NCBI RefSeq assembly: GCF_002379085.1
Contig: NZ_NBZW01000003.1
Span: 1-64,000 of the forward strand
Reading direction: 5' to 3'
DNA length: 64,000 bases
Origin: Polaromonas sp. AET17H-212
GTDB taxonomy: Bacteria; Pseudomonadota; Gammaproteobacteria; Burkholderiales; Burkholderiaceae_C
Part shown: piece after piece, positions 51,338-60,063 of the stretch
How positions within the stretch are numbered: position 1 is the stretch's first letter
How the letters are laid out: each line of letters begins with the position of its first letter
The notes under the pieces: generated by a model
The model's input: only the letters and a program-made list of their open reading frames with translations
What the model was told of the DNA's origin: nothing
Databases searched by the model: none
Translations under genes and position numbers: made by a program

Positions 51338-51978
51338 GGGTCGCCGGCACCACTCCGGTCGTCGTCGCGGCCTTCGACTTCGACGGCACCCTGACCCGGC
51401 GCGATACGCTGCTTCCCTACCTGCGCCGCAGCCTGGGCTGGCCGCGGTTTCTGCTCGCCTTGCTGCGCAGCAGCCCCTGGCTGGCCGCCTACGCCTGCCG
51501 GCTCACCAGCAACCACCGGGCCAAGGCGCGCTTGTTGCAGGCCAGCCTGGGCGGGTACAGCGCGGCGCAGATCGAGCGCTGGTCGGCCGACTTTGTGGCG
51601 CAGTACCTGCCCCGGCAATGGCAGGAGGAGACGCTGGCACGGCTGCGCTGGCACCAGCAGCAGGGCCATGGCTGTGTGATTGTGAGCGCCTCCCCCGGGA
51701 TTTATCTGCACGGGGTGGGTGACGTATTGCGCGTGGATGCGGTGCTCTGCACCGAGCTGGAGGTCAGTGACGGCATGCTTACCGGGCGCATGGCGACCCG
51801 CAATTGCCACGGCGAGGAAAAAGTGCTGCGCCTGCAGGCCTGGCTGGCCAATCGCGGCGTTCCTGCCGCAGCGGTTGTTTTGCATGCGTATGGCGATTCA
51901 CGCGGCGACGTGCCGCTGCTAAATCTGGCAGACTATGCGCACTACCAAGGTCAACCCTGGGTCCGCCAATCATCCTGA
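51325..51978 (+). CDS. HAD-IB family phosphatase
   Basis: A 217-residue HAD hydrolase. Motif I is AFDFDGTLTRRDT, motif II VIVSASPG and motif IV YGDSRGDVPLL; the cap is of the small helical subclass IB (SerB-like). In this module it could remove the 5-phosphate from polyprenyl-phosphoribose-5-phosphate. Start ATG at 51325 has AGGTG upstream, and it overlaps the GT39 stop. Confidence 0.84.
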   Translation: MHEVGVAGTTPVVVAAFDFDGTLTRRDTLLPYLRRSLGWPRFLLALLRSSPWLAAYACRLTSNHRAKARLLQASLGGYSAAQIERWSADFVAQYLPRQWQEETLARLRWHQQQGHGCVIVSASPGIYLHGVGDVLRVDAVLCTELEVSDGMLTGRMATRNCHGEEKVLRLQAWLANRGVPAAAVVLHAYGDSRGDVPLLNLADYAHYQGQPWVRQSS

Positions 51979-52018
51979 AACCAGCGGGTGGGGTGGGCCT
52001 GATCATCCAAAGGTTTTC

Positions 52019-53215
52019 ATGAAAGTCATTGATTCCATCGTCACCCAGGCCGCCGGCATTGCCGCCGTGCGCCGCGATATCCACGCCCACCCGGAGCTGT
52101 GTTTCGAAGAAGTGCGCACCGCCGACGTGGTGGCGCAAAAATTGACTGAGTGGGGTATCCCGATTCACCGCGGCATGGGCACCACCGGTGTGGTCGGCAT
52201 CATCAAGAACGGCACCTCCAGCCGCGCCATCGGCCTGCGCGCCGACATGGACGCGCTGCCGATGCAGGAGTTCAACACCTTCGAACACGCCAGCCAGCAT
52301 GCCGGCAAGATGCACGCCTGCGGCCACGACGGCCACACCGCCATGCTGCTGGCCGCCGCGCAGCACTTTGCAAAAAACCGCAATTTCGACGGCACGGTCT
52401 ACCTGATTTTCCAGCCGGCCGAGGAGGGTGGCGGTGGCGCGCGCGAGATGATCAAGGACGGCCTGTTCGACAAGTTCCCGATGGACGCGGTGTTCGGCAT
52501 GCACAACTGGCCGGGCACGCAGGTCGGCAAGTTTGCCGCCAGCACCGGCCCGGTGATGGCCTCGAGCAACGAGTTCAAGATCACCATTCGCGGCAAGGGC
52601 GGCCACGCCGCCTTGCCGCACAACGGCGTCGACCCGGTGCCGGTGGCCTGCGAGATGGTGCAGGCCTTCCAGACCATCATCAGCCGCAACAAGAAGCCGG
52701 TCGATGCCGGTGTGATTTCGGTCACCATGATCCATGCCGGCGAGGCCACCAACGTGATCCCCGACAGCTGCGAGTTGCAGGGCACGGTGCGCACCTTCAC
52801 GCTGGAAGTGCTGGACATGATTGAAAAACGCATGCAGCAGATCGCCGAGCACCTCTGCGCCGCGCACGACGCCCAGTGCGAGTTTGCGTTTGTGCGCAAC
52901 TACCCGCCCACCATCAACCATGCGAAGGAAACCGAGTTTGCGCGCAAGGTGATGGCCGAGATCGTTGGCGAGGCCAACGTGATCGCCCAGGAACCAACCA
53001 TGGGCGCGGAAGACTTTTCCTACATGCTGCAGGCCAAACCGGGCTGCTATGTCTTTATTGCCAACGGTGACGGCACGCACCGCGAGATGGGCCACGGCGG
53101 AGGGCCTTGCATGCTGCACAACCCGAGCTACGACTTCAACGACGACCTGATCCCGCTGGGGGCCACCTTCTGGGTGCGCCTGAGCGAAAGCTGGCTGGCC
53201 ACGGACGCCGCATGA
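52019..53215 (+). CDS. M20D amidohydrolase (hippurate hydrolase type)
   Basis: A 398-residue metal-dependent amidohydrolase. RRDIHAHPELCFEE, KMHACGHDGHTAML (metal Cys and His), FQPAEEGGGGAREM and GAEDFSYML are the expected M20D motifs. Family members hydrolyse N-acyl amino acids, for example hippurate or indoleacetyl-amino acids. The stop overlaps the next gene as ATGA, so the two hydrolases are coupled. Confidence 0.9.
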   Translation: MKVIDSIVTQAAGIAAVRRDIHAHPELCFEEVRTADVVAQKLTEWGIPIHRGMGTTGVVGIIKNGTSSRAIGLRADMDALPMQEFNTFEHASQHAGKMHACGHDGHTAMLLAAAQHFAKNRNFDGTVYLIFQPAEEGGGGAREMIKDGLFDKFPMDAVFGMHNWPGTQVGKFAASTGPVMASSNEFKITIRGKGGHAALPHNGVDPVPVACEMVQAFQTIISRNKKPVDAGVISVTMIHAGEATNVIPDSCELQGTVRTFTLEVLDMIEKRMQQIAEHLCAAHDAQCEFAFVRNYPPTINHAKETEFARKVMAEIVGEANVIAQEPTMGAEDFSYMLQAKPGCYVFIANGDGTHREMGHGGGPCMLHNPSYDFNDDLIPLGATFWVRLSESWLATDAA

Positions 53216-54309
53216 GCGGAGTGACTGACGCTTTTTCCGGCACCTATGCCGAGGCGCGCGGCAAATTCCTGGAAGCGGCCGCTGCGGCCGGCCTGCAGGC
53301 GGATTCGCAGCTGCACCCCGAAACCGGCCGCGAGGGGGAAGTGCTGGCCATGGACGTGGTGCTGGACGGCCCGGCCGACGCCCGCTCCCTGCTGATCCTC
53401 AGCAGCGCCTGCCATGGCGTTGAAGGGTATTGCGGCTCCGGCGTGCAGGTGTTTGCCCTGAGGGACGCCGAGTGGCGTGCCAAGGCCAGGGCGCAGGGCG
53501 TGGCGGTTCTGTATGTGCATGCGCTCAACCCCTATGGCTTTTCGCACATCCGGCGCACCACCCACGAAAACGTGGACCTGAACCGCAACTTCCATGACTT
53601 CTCGCAGACCTTGCCCGTCAACGAGGCCTACCGCGAGTTGCAGCCGCTGTTGCTGCCTGACCAGTGGCCGCCCAACGACGACAACAAGGTGGCCACCGAC
53701 CATTACATCGGCAGCCGCGGCATGGATGCCTACCAGGCAGCCATCACGCGCGGCCAGCATGAATTCCCCGAGGGCCTGTTTTTCGGTGGCACCGCGCCGA
53801 CCTGGAGCAACCAGACCTTGCGCAAGGTGCTGCAGACCCATGCGCGCCAGGCCAGGCGGGTGGCGTGGATTGACATCCACACCGGCTTGGGCCCCAGCGG
53901 GGTCGGCGAACGCATTTGCGCCTGCCGCGATGACAAGGCGGCGCTGGCCCGGGCACGCGCCTGGTGGGGCGGCGGCGGCGCGACACCGGTCACCTCGATT
54001 TACGACGGCTCGTCGAGTTCGGCTTTCCTGACCGGCCTGATGTGGACCTCGATCTACGACGAGTGCCCCGACGCGGAATACACCGGCATCGCGATGGAGT
54101 ACGGCACCTTGCCGCCCTTCGAGATGATGCAGGCGCTGCGCGCCGAACACTGGCTCAATGTCCACCCCGATGCGCCACCGGCGTTGGCGACGCAGATCCG
54201 GCAGCAGATGATGGATGCGTTTTACGTGGACACCGACGCCTGGAAAGACCGGATCATCAGCCAGGCACGGGAGTCGCTGTTCCAGGCGGTGGACGGCCTG
54301 ACTTCATAG
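53212..54309 (+). CDS. M14-type metallopeptidase (DUF2817)
   Basis: A 365-residue protein of the DUF2817 group, related to M14 zinc carboxypeptidases. SSACHGVEGYCGSG carries the His and Glu zinc ligands, NPYGFSHIRRTTHENVDLNR the substrate-binding Arg/Asn region, and DIHTGLGPSG the third zinc His. No signal peptide, so it acts in the cytoplasm. Function unproven; a peptidase acting in sequence with the coupled M20D enzyme is likely. Confidence 0.84.
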   Translation: MSGVTDAFSGTYAEARGKFLEAAAAAGLQADSQLHPETGREGEVLAMDVVLDGPADARSLLILSSACHGVEGYCGSGVQVFALRDAEWRAKARAQGVAVLYVHALNPYGFSHIRRTTHENVDLNRNFHDFSQTLPVNEAYRELQPLLLPDQWPPNDDNKVATDHYIGSRGMDAYQAAITRGQHEFPEGLFFGGTAPTWSNQTLRKVLQTHARQARRVAWIDIHTGLGPSGVGERICACRDDKAALARARAWWGGGGATPVTSIYDGSSSSAFLTGLMWTSIYDECPDAEYTGIAMEYGTLPPFEMMQALRAEHWLNVHPDAPPALATQIRQQMMDAFYVDTDAWKDRIISQARESLFQAVDGLTS

Positions 54310-54339
54310 TATTTTTTGGCTCCAGCCCATGAGGTACGC

Positions 54340-54382
54340 GCGCATCCAGCTATAAAAAATATAGCGGATGCGCTTTTTTTTT
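54340..54382 (+). terminator. Rho-independent terminator built around a 17-base palindrome
   Basis: GCGCATCC/GGATGCGC outer arms enclose the GCTAT-N7-ATAGC element (54349-54365) and are followed by a run of nine T. It terminates the two-hydrolase operon. Confidence 0.85.
54349..54365. repeat. 17-base palindromic repeat, copy 9, inside a terminator
   Basis: GCTAT-AAAAAAT-ATAGC forms the upper stem and loop of the terminator at 54340-54382. Confidence 0.75.
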
Positions 54383-54387
54383 GTGGC

Positions 54388-55161
54388 TCAGTCTTCCAGT
54401 TCGACCTTGGCCATTTCCACGTCGAGCCGCTCCATCGCGTCCGCTGGGGTACTGGCGGCGGCCTGCTCGTAGAGCTTGGTGGCCTCTTTCATCCGCTTGT
54501 CGCCTTCGAGCATCACCATGCCGTTGGCGTATTCGATCATGGCGATGGCCGAGCCCGGGTTGAGCTTGAGGGACTCCTTGAACAGCGACAGGCCCACGTC
54601 CTTCTTGGCGCCGTAGGTCATGCCGCCAATCAGGGAACCGACCTTGTCAATCACCTCGGCGTGAAAGGCGGCCAGCGCAATGTGCGCGTCGGCATGTTTG
54701 GGGCAGAGCCTGATGGCCTGCTCCAGCGCGTTCTTGACCTTGCTGCCCAGGCCCTGGGCGAGCGCCTTGGCCACGCTGATGCCCTGGCTGTAGCGCCCGA
54801 GCGCGTAGGCCTGCCAGTACCAGGCGTTGGCGTTCTGGGGGTCGGCGGCTTGCTGGGCTTCGGCGCGCTGGGCGACTTCCATGAACAGCTCGAGTTTGGT
54901 CTTTTCCTTGTTCTCGAGGTAGTTGGCGTAAATGGACGTGGCCTTGTTGACCACGGAGATGCCAGCGCCGCCTGCCTTCAGGCCCGCTTCGGCGGCCTGC
55001 TGGAATTCACCGTTGTGGAACAGCACCCAGGCCTGCAACACGGCGGCGTCCTTGGGCAGGGGCTCGCAGTCCCCCTGGTGCAGGCGTGCCCAGTTTTTTT
55101 TCAGGCTGGCGGCATCGAATGCATAGTCGCCAGCGTGGGGGAAAGCAGTCCATTTGGCCAT
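54388..55161 (-). CDS. TPR-like repeat protein, function unknown
   Basis: A 257-residue all-helical protein with TPR-like helix pairs: AVLQAWVLFHNGEFQQAAEAGLKAG, NAWYWQAYALGRYSQG, AIRLCPKHADAHIALAAFHAE and LKLNPGSAIAMIEYANGMV. No signal peptide or membrane segment. It probably serves as a scaffold; partner unknown. The ATG at 55161 has AAGGAGACGAC upstream. It lies 46 bases after the TetR gene on the same strand. Confidence 0.78.
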   Translation of the reverse strand: MAKWTAFPHAGDYAFDAASLKKNWARLHQGDCEPLPKDAAVLQAWVLFHNGEFQQAAEAGLKAGGAGISVVNKATSIYANYLENKEKTKLELFMEVAQRAEAQQAADPQNANAWYWQAYALGRYSQGISVAKALAQGLGSKVKNALEQAIRLCPKHADAHIALAAFHAEVIDKVGSLIGGMTYGAKKDVGLSLFKESLKLNPGSAIAMIEYANGMVMLEGDKRMKEATKLYEQAAASTPADAMERLDVEMAKVELED

Positions 55162-55207
55162 CGGTCGTCTCCTTGGGAATTATTGTTGGTTGGCTGAAAA
55201 ATCGGGG

Positions 55208-55867
55208 TCAGGCGGGGCTGGTGTAGGCACCCACCAGGGCCTGCAAGTGCATGCGCTGGCCCTGCTCGAGGTAGGGAATCAGCAAGTTGAGGACGTGGTG
55301 CGCACCGCGCAGCAGGGCGGCCTGGGCGTTTTCCGGCTCCAGTGCATGGCGCGGGTCGCGCACGTATTCGAAACTCAGCCAGTAGGTCAGCACCACCACC
55401 ATGCTGGTGGCCGTGGCCTCGACCTCGCGCGAGTCGATGCTGACGGTGTTGGCCCGGCTCATGCTGTCGAGCATGGTCTTGACCGAGCGGGTCTTGTTTT
55501 TCAGCACCCACTGGAAGTGGGTTTCCAGCCGCCGGTTCTTGCTGAGCAGGTCGTTGAGGTCGCGGTACAGGAAGCGGTATTGCCAGATCAGTTCGAACAG
55601 CGTGTGCATGAAAAACCAGGCGTCCTCCACGTCACGCACGCTGTCGCTGGCATTGAGCAGCTCGCTCAGGGAACGCTCGTAGCGGTCGAACAAGGAGTTG
55701 ATCAGCTCGTCCTTGGCGGGGTAGTGGTAGTACAGGTTGCCGGGGCTGATGCCCAGTTCGGCCGAGATCAGCGTGGTCGACACATTGGGTTCACCAAAAC
55801 GGTTGAACAGATCAAGCGTCACTTCCAGGATGCGTTCAGCAGTTCGGCGCGGCGCTTTTTTCGCCAT
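55208..55867 (-). CDS. TetR-family transcriptional regulator
   Basis: A 219-residue TetR regulator. The helix-turn-helix is at about residues 25-48: PNVSTTLISAELGISPGNLY followed by YHYPAKDELINSLF. The C-terminal ligand domain is long and helical. The gene lies between the phasin gene and the TPR gene, all on the same strand, so it may be part of PHA or lipid control. A short palindrome 70 bases upstream of its start (55937-55952) could be its own operator. Confidence 0.86.
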   Translation of the reverse strand: MAKKAPRRTAERILEVTLDLFNRFGEPNVSTTLISAELGISPGNLYYHYPAKDELINSLFDRYERSLSELLNASDSVRDVEDAWFFMHTLFELIWQYRFLYRDLNDLLSKNRRLETHFQWVLKNKTRSVKTMLDSMSRANTVSIDSREVEATATSMVVVLTYWLSFEYVRDPRHALEPENAQAALLRGAHHVLNLLIPYLEQGQRMHLQALVGAYTSPA

Positions 55868-55936
55868 GGTGTCTACCTCGTGTTTTTGTTCGACTCTAAC
55901 CCACTCGCCCGGGTGTTGGAATTATTGATCTTTTGT

Positions 55937-55952
55937 AACTACTCAGGTAGTT
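55937..55952. promoter_or_regulatory. Palindrome AACTAC-TCAG-GTAGTT upstream of the TetR gene, candidate operator
   Basis: Six-base perfect arms around a 4-base centre in the TetR promoter region. Short, so chance occurrence is possible. Confidence 0.4.
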
Positions 55953-55967
55953 TGGGCTGGTTTTACG

Positions 55968-55988
55968 CCCTCTCCCCCTGGGAGAGGG
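55968..55988. repeat. CCCTCTCCC-CCT-GGGAGAGGG inverted repeat
   Basis: Nine-base perfect arms between the phasin terminator and the TetR promoter. It resembles a C-rich inverted repeat widespread in proteobacterial intergenic DNA (from memory). Confidence 0.6.
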
Positions 55989-56008
55989 ACGGGGTGAGGG
56001 GACGAAAA

Positions 56009-56030
56009 AAAGGACGCTTCAACGTCCTTT
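56009..56030 (-). terminator. Rho-independent terminator of the phasin gene
   Basis: An 8-bp stem (AAAGGACG / CGTCCTTT) with a 6-base loop is followed on the minus strand by TTTT. It begins 22 bases past the phasin stop. Confidence 0.75.
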
Positions 56031-56051
56031 GGGGGTTCGAGGTGCCAGGTA

Positions 56052-56576
56052 TCAGGCGGACTTGCGAGCCGGCGCGCGCTTGGCGGCTGGTTTGCGCACT
56101 GCGGCTTTTCCGGCGGCGGGTTTTGCTCTGGCGGCACGCGGCGCTGACTTGGATGCAGCCGGTTTGGCGCCCATCTTCTGCACGTTCTTGTTGAGCTCGT
56201 CGATCCGCGCGATAAGGGCTTCCACGTCCTTGGCAGAGGGCACGCCCAGCTTGTTCAGGGCCTTGGCGACGCGCTCTTCAAAAATGTTCTCCAGCTTGTC
56301 CCACTGGGTGCCGGCTTTCGAGGTGATGTCGGTCGCCATGGTGGCCATCTTGCTGGTGGCGGTGGAAATCTTCTCTTCGGCAACAGCCTGCGTCTTGCGC
56401 TGGATGGACAGACCCTCCTTGACCAGGGTCTCGAAGACCTTGCCCCCTTCTTCCTGCGCCTTGGAAAAAGCACCCAGGCCGGCCAGCCAGATCTGCTGGG
56501 CCGATTCCTTCACGGCACCCGAGAGTTGGGGGCCTGATTTTTTGTCGGCGCTCATTTTTTGCAGTTTCTTGACCAT
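56052..56576 (-). CDS. Phasin-like polyhydroxyalkanoate granule protein (PhaI/PhaF type)
   Basis: A 174-residue phasin-family protein. The core AQQIWLAGLGAFSKAQEEGGK and the amphipathic coiled-coil VFEERVAKALNKLG-like stretch match PhaF/PhaI-type granule proteins. The C-terminus (about 135-174) is Ala/Lys/Pro-rich with KPAA and AAKR repeats, resembling the histone-H1-like tail of PhaF that binds DNA and helps partition granules. The ATG at 56576 has AGGAG 8-12 bases upstream. Located at the granule surface. Confidence 0.83.
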   Translation of the reverse strand: MVKKLQKMSADKKSGPQLSGAVKESAQQIWLAGLGAFSKAQEEGGKVFETLVKEGLSIQRKTQAVAEEKISTATSKMATMATDITSKAGTQWDKLENIFEERVAKALNKLGVPSAKDVEALIARIDELNKNVQKMGAKPAASKSAPRAARAKPAAGKAAVRKPAAKRAPARKSA

Positions 56577-56799
56577 GGGGGACTCCTGTCGATGGGTGGA
56601 TGGCTGGTTGGCGCCGCCATTGGGCGACACGGTTATGAAAATATAAGCGCTGCAGGGGTGCAGGTTTAGGTGTTTGCTCCTAAAACGCTAGTGGTCCGCC
56701 CCTATGGAAAAACGGTGCCAGACAGGGTGGGCGCGGGTTTCTGCTGACCGGCGGGCAGCGGGGCTTGCGCAAGAATAGAGTGATCTTGCGGAGAACACA

Positions 56800-58797
56800 A
56801 TGCAGTATTTCGTCACTGGAGCCACTGGCTTCATCGGTAAACGGCTGGTCAAAAAGCTTCTGGCGCGCAAGGGTGCGACGGTGTATTTCCTCATCCGCAA
56901 GGAAAGTGCCGGCAAGGTCGATGCCTTGCGTGAGTACTGGGGCGTCAGCGCCGCCAGGGCGGTTCCTGTGCATGGTGACCTCACGGCGAAGAAACTCGGC
57001 GTCTCGAGCGACGACGCCAAAAAACTCAAAGGCCAGATTGACCATTTCTACCACCTCGCGGCTGTTTACGATCTGAGTGCCGACGAGGAAAGCCAGATTG
57101 CCGTCAATGTGGACGGTACCCGCCACACGGTCGAGTTCGCCAAGGCCATCGAGGCCGGGCATTTTCACCATGTGAGTTCCATCGCCGCGGCCGGGCTGTA
57201 CGAAGGCGTGTTCCGCGAGGACATGTTCGAGGAAGCCGAGAACTACGACCACCCGTATTTCATGACCAAGCATGAAAGCGAAAAAATCGTGCGCAAGGAG
57301 TGCAAGGTGCCCTGGACCGTGTTCCGCCCGGCCATGGTGGTGGGCGACAGCACCACCGGCGAGATGGACAAGATCGACGGGCCTTATTACTTCTTCAAGC
57401 TGATCCAGCGCATGCGCCAGCTGTTGCCACCCTGGATGCCGGCCGTGGGCCTGGAGGGGGGGCGCATCAACATCGTGCCGGTCGATTTTGTGGTTGATGC
57501 GCTGGACGTCATCAGCCACAAGGCCAGTATTGCCAAAAAATGCTTCCACCTGGTCGATCCGGTGGGGTACCGCGTTGGCGACGTGCTCGACATCTTCAGC
57601 CGGGCTGCGCATGCACCCAAGATGAACCTGTTTGTCAATGCGGCCCTGCTCGGCTTCATTCCGCGCAGCGTCAAGAAAAGCCTGATGGCCCTGGCGCCGG
57701 TGCGCCGTGTGCGCAATGCCATCATGGCCGACCTGGGCCTGCCCGAGGACATGCTGACCTTCGTCAACTACCCGACGCGCTTTGACTGCCGCGAAACCCT
57801 GGCAGCGCTCAAGGGCTCGGGCGTCGAATGCCCCAACCTGAAAGACTACGCATGGCGCGTGTGGGACTATTGGGAGCGTCACCTCGACCCCGACCTGCAC
57901 ATCGACCGCTCGCTCAAGGGCACCGTCAGCGGCAAGGTGGTGCTGATCACCGGCGGGTCCTCGGGCATTGGTTTGGCGGCCGCCCACAAGTTTGCCGAAG
58001 CCGGCGCCATCACCCTCATCTGCGGCCGCGACCAGGACAAGCTCGATGAGGCCTGCAAGGAGGCCCGGGCCAGGGGCTGCCACTTCATCGCCTACCCGGC
58101 CGATATTGCCGACATGGCCGACTGCGACCGCTTTGTACAGGCGCTGATCGAAAAACACGGCGGCGTTGATTTCCTCATCAACAACGCGGGCCGGTCGATT
58201 CGCCGCGCCATCGAGGCCAGTTATGACCGGTTCCATGACTTCGAGCGCACCATGCAGCTCAACTACTTCGGCTGCCTGCGGGTCACCATGGGTTTTTTGC
58301 CCGGTATGGTCGCCAAACACAAGGGCCACGTGGTCAATATCAGCTCGATCGGCGTGTTGACCAATGCACCGCGCTTTTCGGCCTACGTGGCCTCCAAATC
58401 GGCGCTGGACGCCTGGACACGCTGCGCGTCCAGCGAATTTGCCGACCAGGGCATCACCTTCACCACCATCAACATGCCGCTGGTGCGCACACCGATGATC
58501 GCCCCGACCAACCTCTACAACAACGTCCCGACCCTGAGCCCGGAAGAGGCTGCCGACCTGGTGGCCCAAGCCTGCATCTTCAAGCCGGTGCGCATCGCCA
58601 CCCGCCTGGGCATTGCCGGCCAGGTGCTGCATGCCCTGCTGCCGCGCGTGGCGCAAATCGCCATGAATACCAGCTTTCGCATGTTCCCCGACTCATCGGC
58701 CGCCAAGGGCGCGAAGCCGGGCGACAAACCGGTCAAGCAGACGTTGTCCCCGGAAGCCGTGGCGCTGCAGCAGATGATGCGGGGCATTCACTTCTGA
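56800..58797 (+). CDS. Bifunctional fatty acyl-CoA/fatty aldehyde reductase (alcohol-forming)
   Basis: A 665-residue protein made of two Rossmann dehydrogenases. The N-terminal extended-SDR (about 1-370) has GATGFIGK (7-14) and Tyr153-x3-Lys157. The C-terminal classical SDR (about 380-640) has [17 protein letters not shown] and YVASK (Tyr about 529). Length, domain order and many blocks ([34 protein letters not shown]) match from memory the 661-residue Marinobacter enzyme that reduces fatty acyl-CoA or aldehyde to fatty alcohol. It would supply alcohol to the WS/DGAT at 30908. It is followed by its own terminator. Confidence 0.82.
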   Translation: MQYFVTGATGFIGKRLVKKLLARKGATVYFLIRKESAGKVDALREYWGVSAARAVPVHGDLTAKKLGVSSDDAKKLKGQIDHFYHLAAVYDLSADEESQIAVNVDGTRHTVEFAKAIEAGHFHHVSSIAAAGLYEGVFREDMFEEAENYDHPYFMTKHESEKIVRKECKVPWTVFRPAMVVGDSTTGEMDKIDGPYYFFKLIQRMRQLLPPWMPAVGLEGGRINIVPVDFVVDALDVISHKASIAKKCFHLVDPVGYRVGDVLDIFSRAAHAPKMNLFVNAALLGFIPRSVKKSLMALAPVRRVRNAIMADLGLPEDMLTFVNYPTRFDCRETLAALKGSGVECPNLKDYAWRVWDYWERHLDPDLHIDRSLKGTVSGKVVLITGGSSGIGLAAAHKFAEAGAITLICGRDQDKLDEACKEARARGCHFIAYPADIADMADCDRFVQALIEKHGGVDFLINNAGRSIRRAIEASYDRFHDFERTMQLNYFGCLRVTMGFLPGMVAKHKGHVVNISSIGVLTNAPRFSAYVASKSALDAWTRCASSEFADQGITFTTINMPLVRTPMIAPTNLYNNVPTLSPEEAADLVAQACIFKPVRIATRLGIAGQVLHALLPRVAQIAMNTSFRMFPDSSAAKGAKPGDKPVKQTLSPEAVALQQMMRGIHF

Positions 58798-58821
58798 CCG
58801 TCGTGCGGTCTGAAAAAAAGA

Positions 58822-58845
58822 ATCGCTCCCAGAGGGCGATTTTTT
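58822..58845 (+). terminator. Rho-independent terminator after the acyl reductase
   Basis: ATCGCTC / GGGCGAT stem with one G-T pair and a 5-base loop, followed by six T (58840-58845). Confidence 0.75.
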
Positions 58846-58949
58846 GTTTGTGCTGCTGGCGACGGAGTTGGGGCGACGAGAGCGCCAAAGGCATAATGCA
58901 AGCGGGCGTCGAGCGGCGCAGGTGCATAGAGACACAGAGGGACGGGCTC

Positions 58950-60017
58950 ATGATTGTGGTTACCGGAGGTGCGGGTTTCATCGGCGCCAATTTTGTTCTT
59001 GACTGGCTGGCCGGGCGCAATGAGCCGGTTATCAATCTGGACAAACTCACCTATGCCGGCAACATGGAAACCCTGGCGACGTTGCAGGACGATCCGAGGC
59101 ATGTTTTCGTCAAGGGAGACATCGGTGACAGCGCGCTTGTGGGCGGCCTGCTGGCCCGGCACCAGCCGCGCGCCATCGTCAATTTTGCAGCCGAATCCCA
59201 TGTCGACCGGTCCATTTCAAGCCCGGAAGATTTCATCCAGACCAACATCGTCGGCACTTTCCGCTTGCTGGAGGCGGTCCGGGCCTACTGGGGTGGCCTG
59301 GGCGCTGAAGCCAAGGCCGGCTTTCGTTTCCTGCATGTGTCAACCGACGAGGTCTACGGCTCACTGGCACCGACGGAACCTGCCTTTACAGAGACGCACC
59401 GGTACGAGCCCAACAGCCCCTATTCAGCCAGCAAGGCCGCCAGCGACCATCTCGTACGGGCCTATCACCACACCTATGGTTTGCCGGTGCTCACCACCAA
59501 CTGCAGCAACAACTACGGCCCCTACCATTTTCCCGAAAAGCTGATTCCCCTGATGATTGTCAACGCGCTGGCCGGCAAACCTCTGCCGGTTTATGGCGAC
59601 GGCATGCAGGTGCGCGACTGGCTTTATGTGAAAGACCATTGCAGCGCAATCCGCCGCGTGCTCGAAGCCGGCAGGGCGGGCGAGGTCTACAACGTGGGCG
59701 GCTGGAACGAAAAGCCCAACATCGCCATTGTGAACATCGTCTGCGACCTGCTCGACGAACTTCGGCCGCGCACCGATGGAAAACAATACCGCGAGCAGAT
59801 CAGCTATGTCAAGGATCGCCCGGGCCATGACCGCCGCTACGCCATCGACGCCGGGAAAATCCAGCGCGAGCTGGGCTGGAAGCCTGCGGAGACCTTTGAA
59901 ACCGGCATACGCAAGACGGTGCAGTGGTACCTGACCCACCCGGAGTGGGTGGCGCACGTGCAAAGCGGCGCTTACCGCGAATGGGTGAGTCGGCAGTACG
60001 CCCCGGTTTCCGAGTAA
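58950..60017 (+). CDS. rfbB: dTDP-glucose 4,6-dehydratase
   Basis: A 355-residue extended [15 protein letters not shown] is the NAD-binding start, STDEVYGSL and [10 protein letters not shown] supply Thr-Asp-Glu and Tyr-x3-Lys of the catalytic site. It converts dTDP-glucose to dTDP-4-keto-6-deoxyglucose, step 2 of dTDP-L-rhamnose synthesis. The ATG at 58950 has GAGGGAC upstream. First gene of rfbBDAC. Confidence 0.95.
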   Translation: MIVVTGGAGFIGANFVLDWLAGRNEPVINLDKLTYAGNMETLATLQDDPRHVFVKGDIGDSALVGGLLARHQPRAIVNFAAESHVDRSISSPEDFIQTNIVGTFRLLEAVRAYWGGLGAEAKAGFRFLHVSTDEVYGSLAPTEPAFTETHRYEPNSPYSASKAASDHLVRAYHHTYGLPVLTTNCSNNYGPYHFPEKLIPLMIVNALAGKPLPVYGDGMQVRDWLYVKDHCSAIRRVLEAGRAGEVYNVGGWNEKPNIAIVNIVCDLLDELRPRTDGKQYREQISYVKDRPGHDRRYAIDAGKIQRELGWKPAETFETGIRKTVQWYLTHPEWVAHVQSGAYREWVSRQYAPVSE

Positions 60018-60025
60018 GTTGTCAC

Positions 60026-60049
60026 GCCGGGCCTGACCCGGCATCCATG
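60026..60049. repeat. Intergenic palindrome with ATCCATG tail, copy 2
   Basis: GCCGGG and CCCGGC arms flank CCTGA, followed by ATCCATG, in the 46-base gap between rfbB and rfbD. Related to the copy at 4056-4078. Confidence 0.6.
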
Positions 60050-60063
60050 CCCCCGCATTACCC

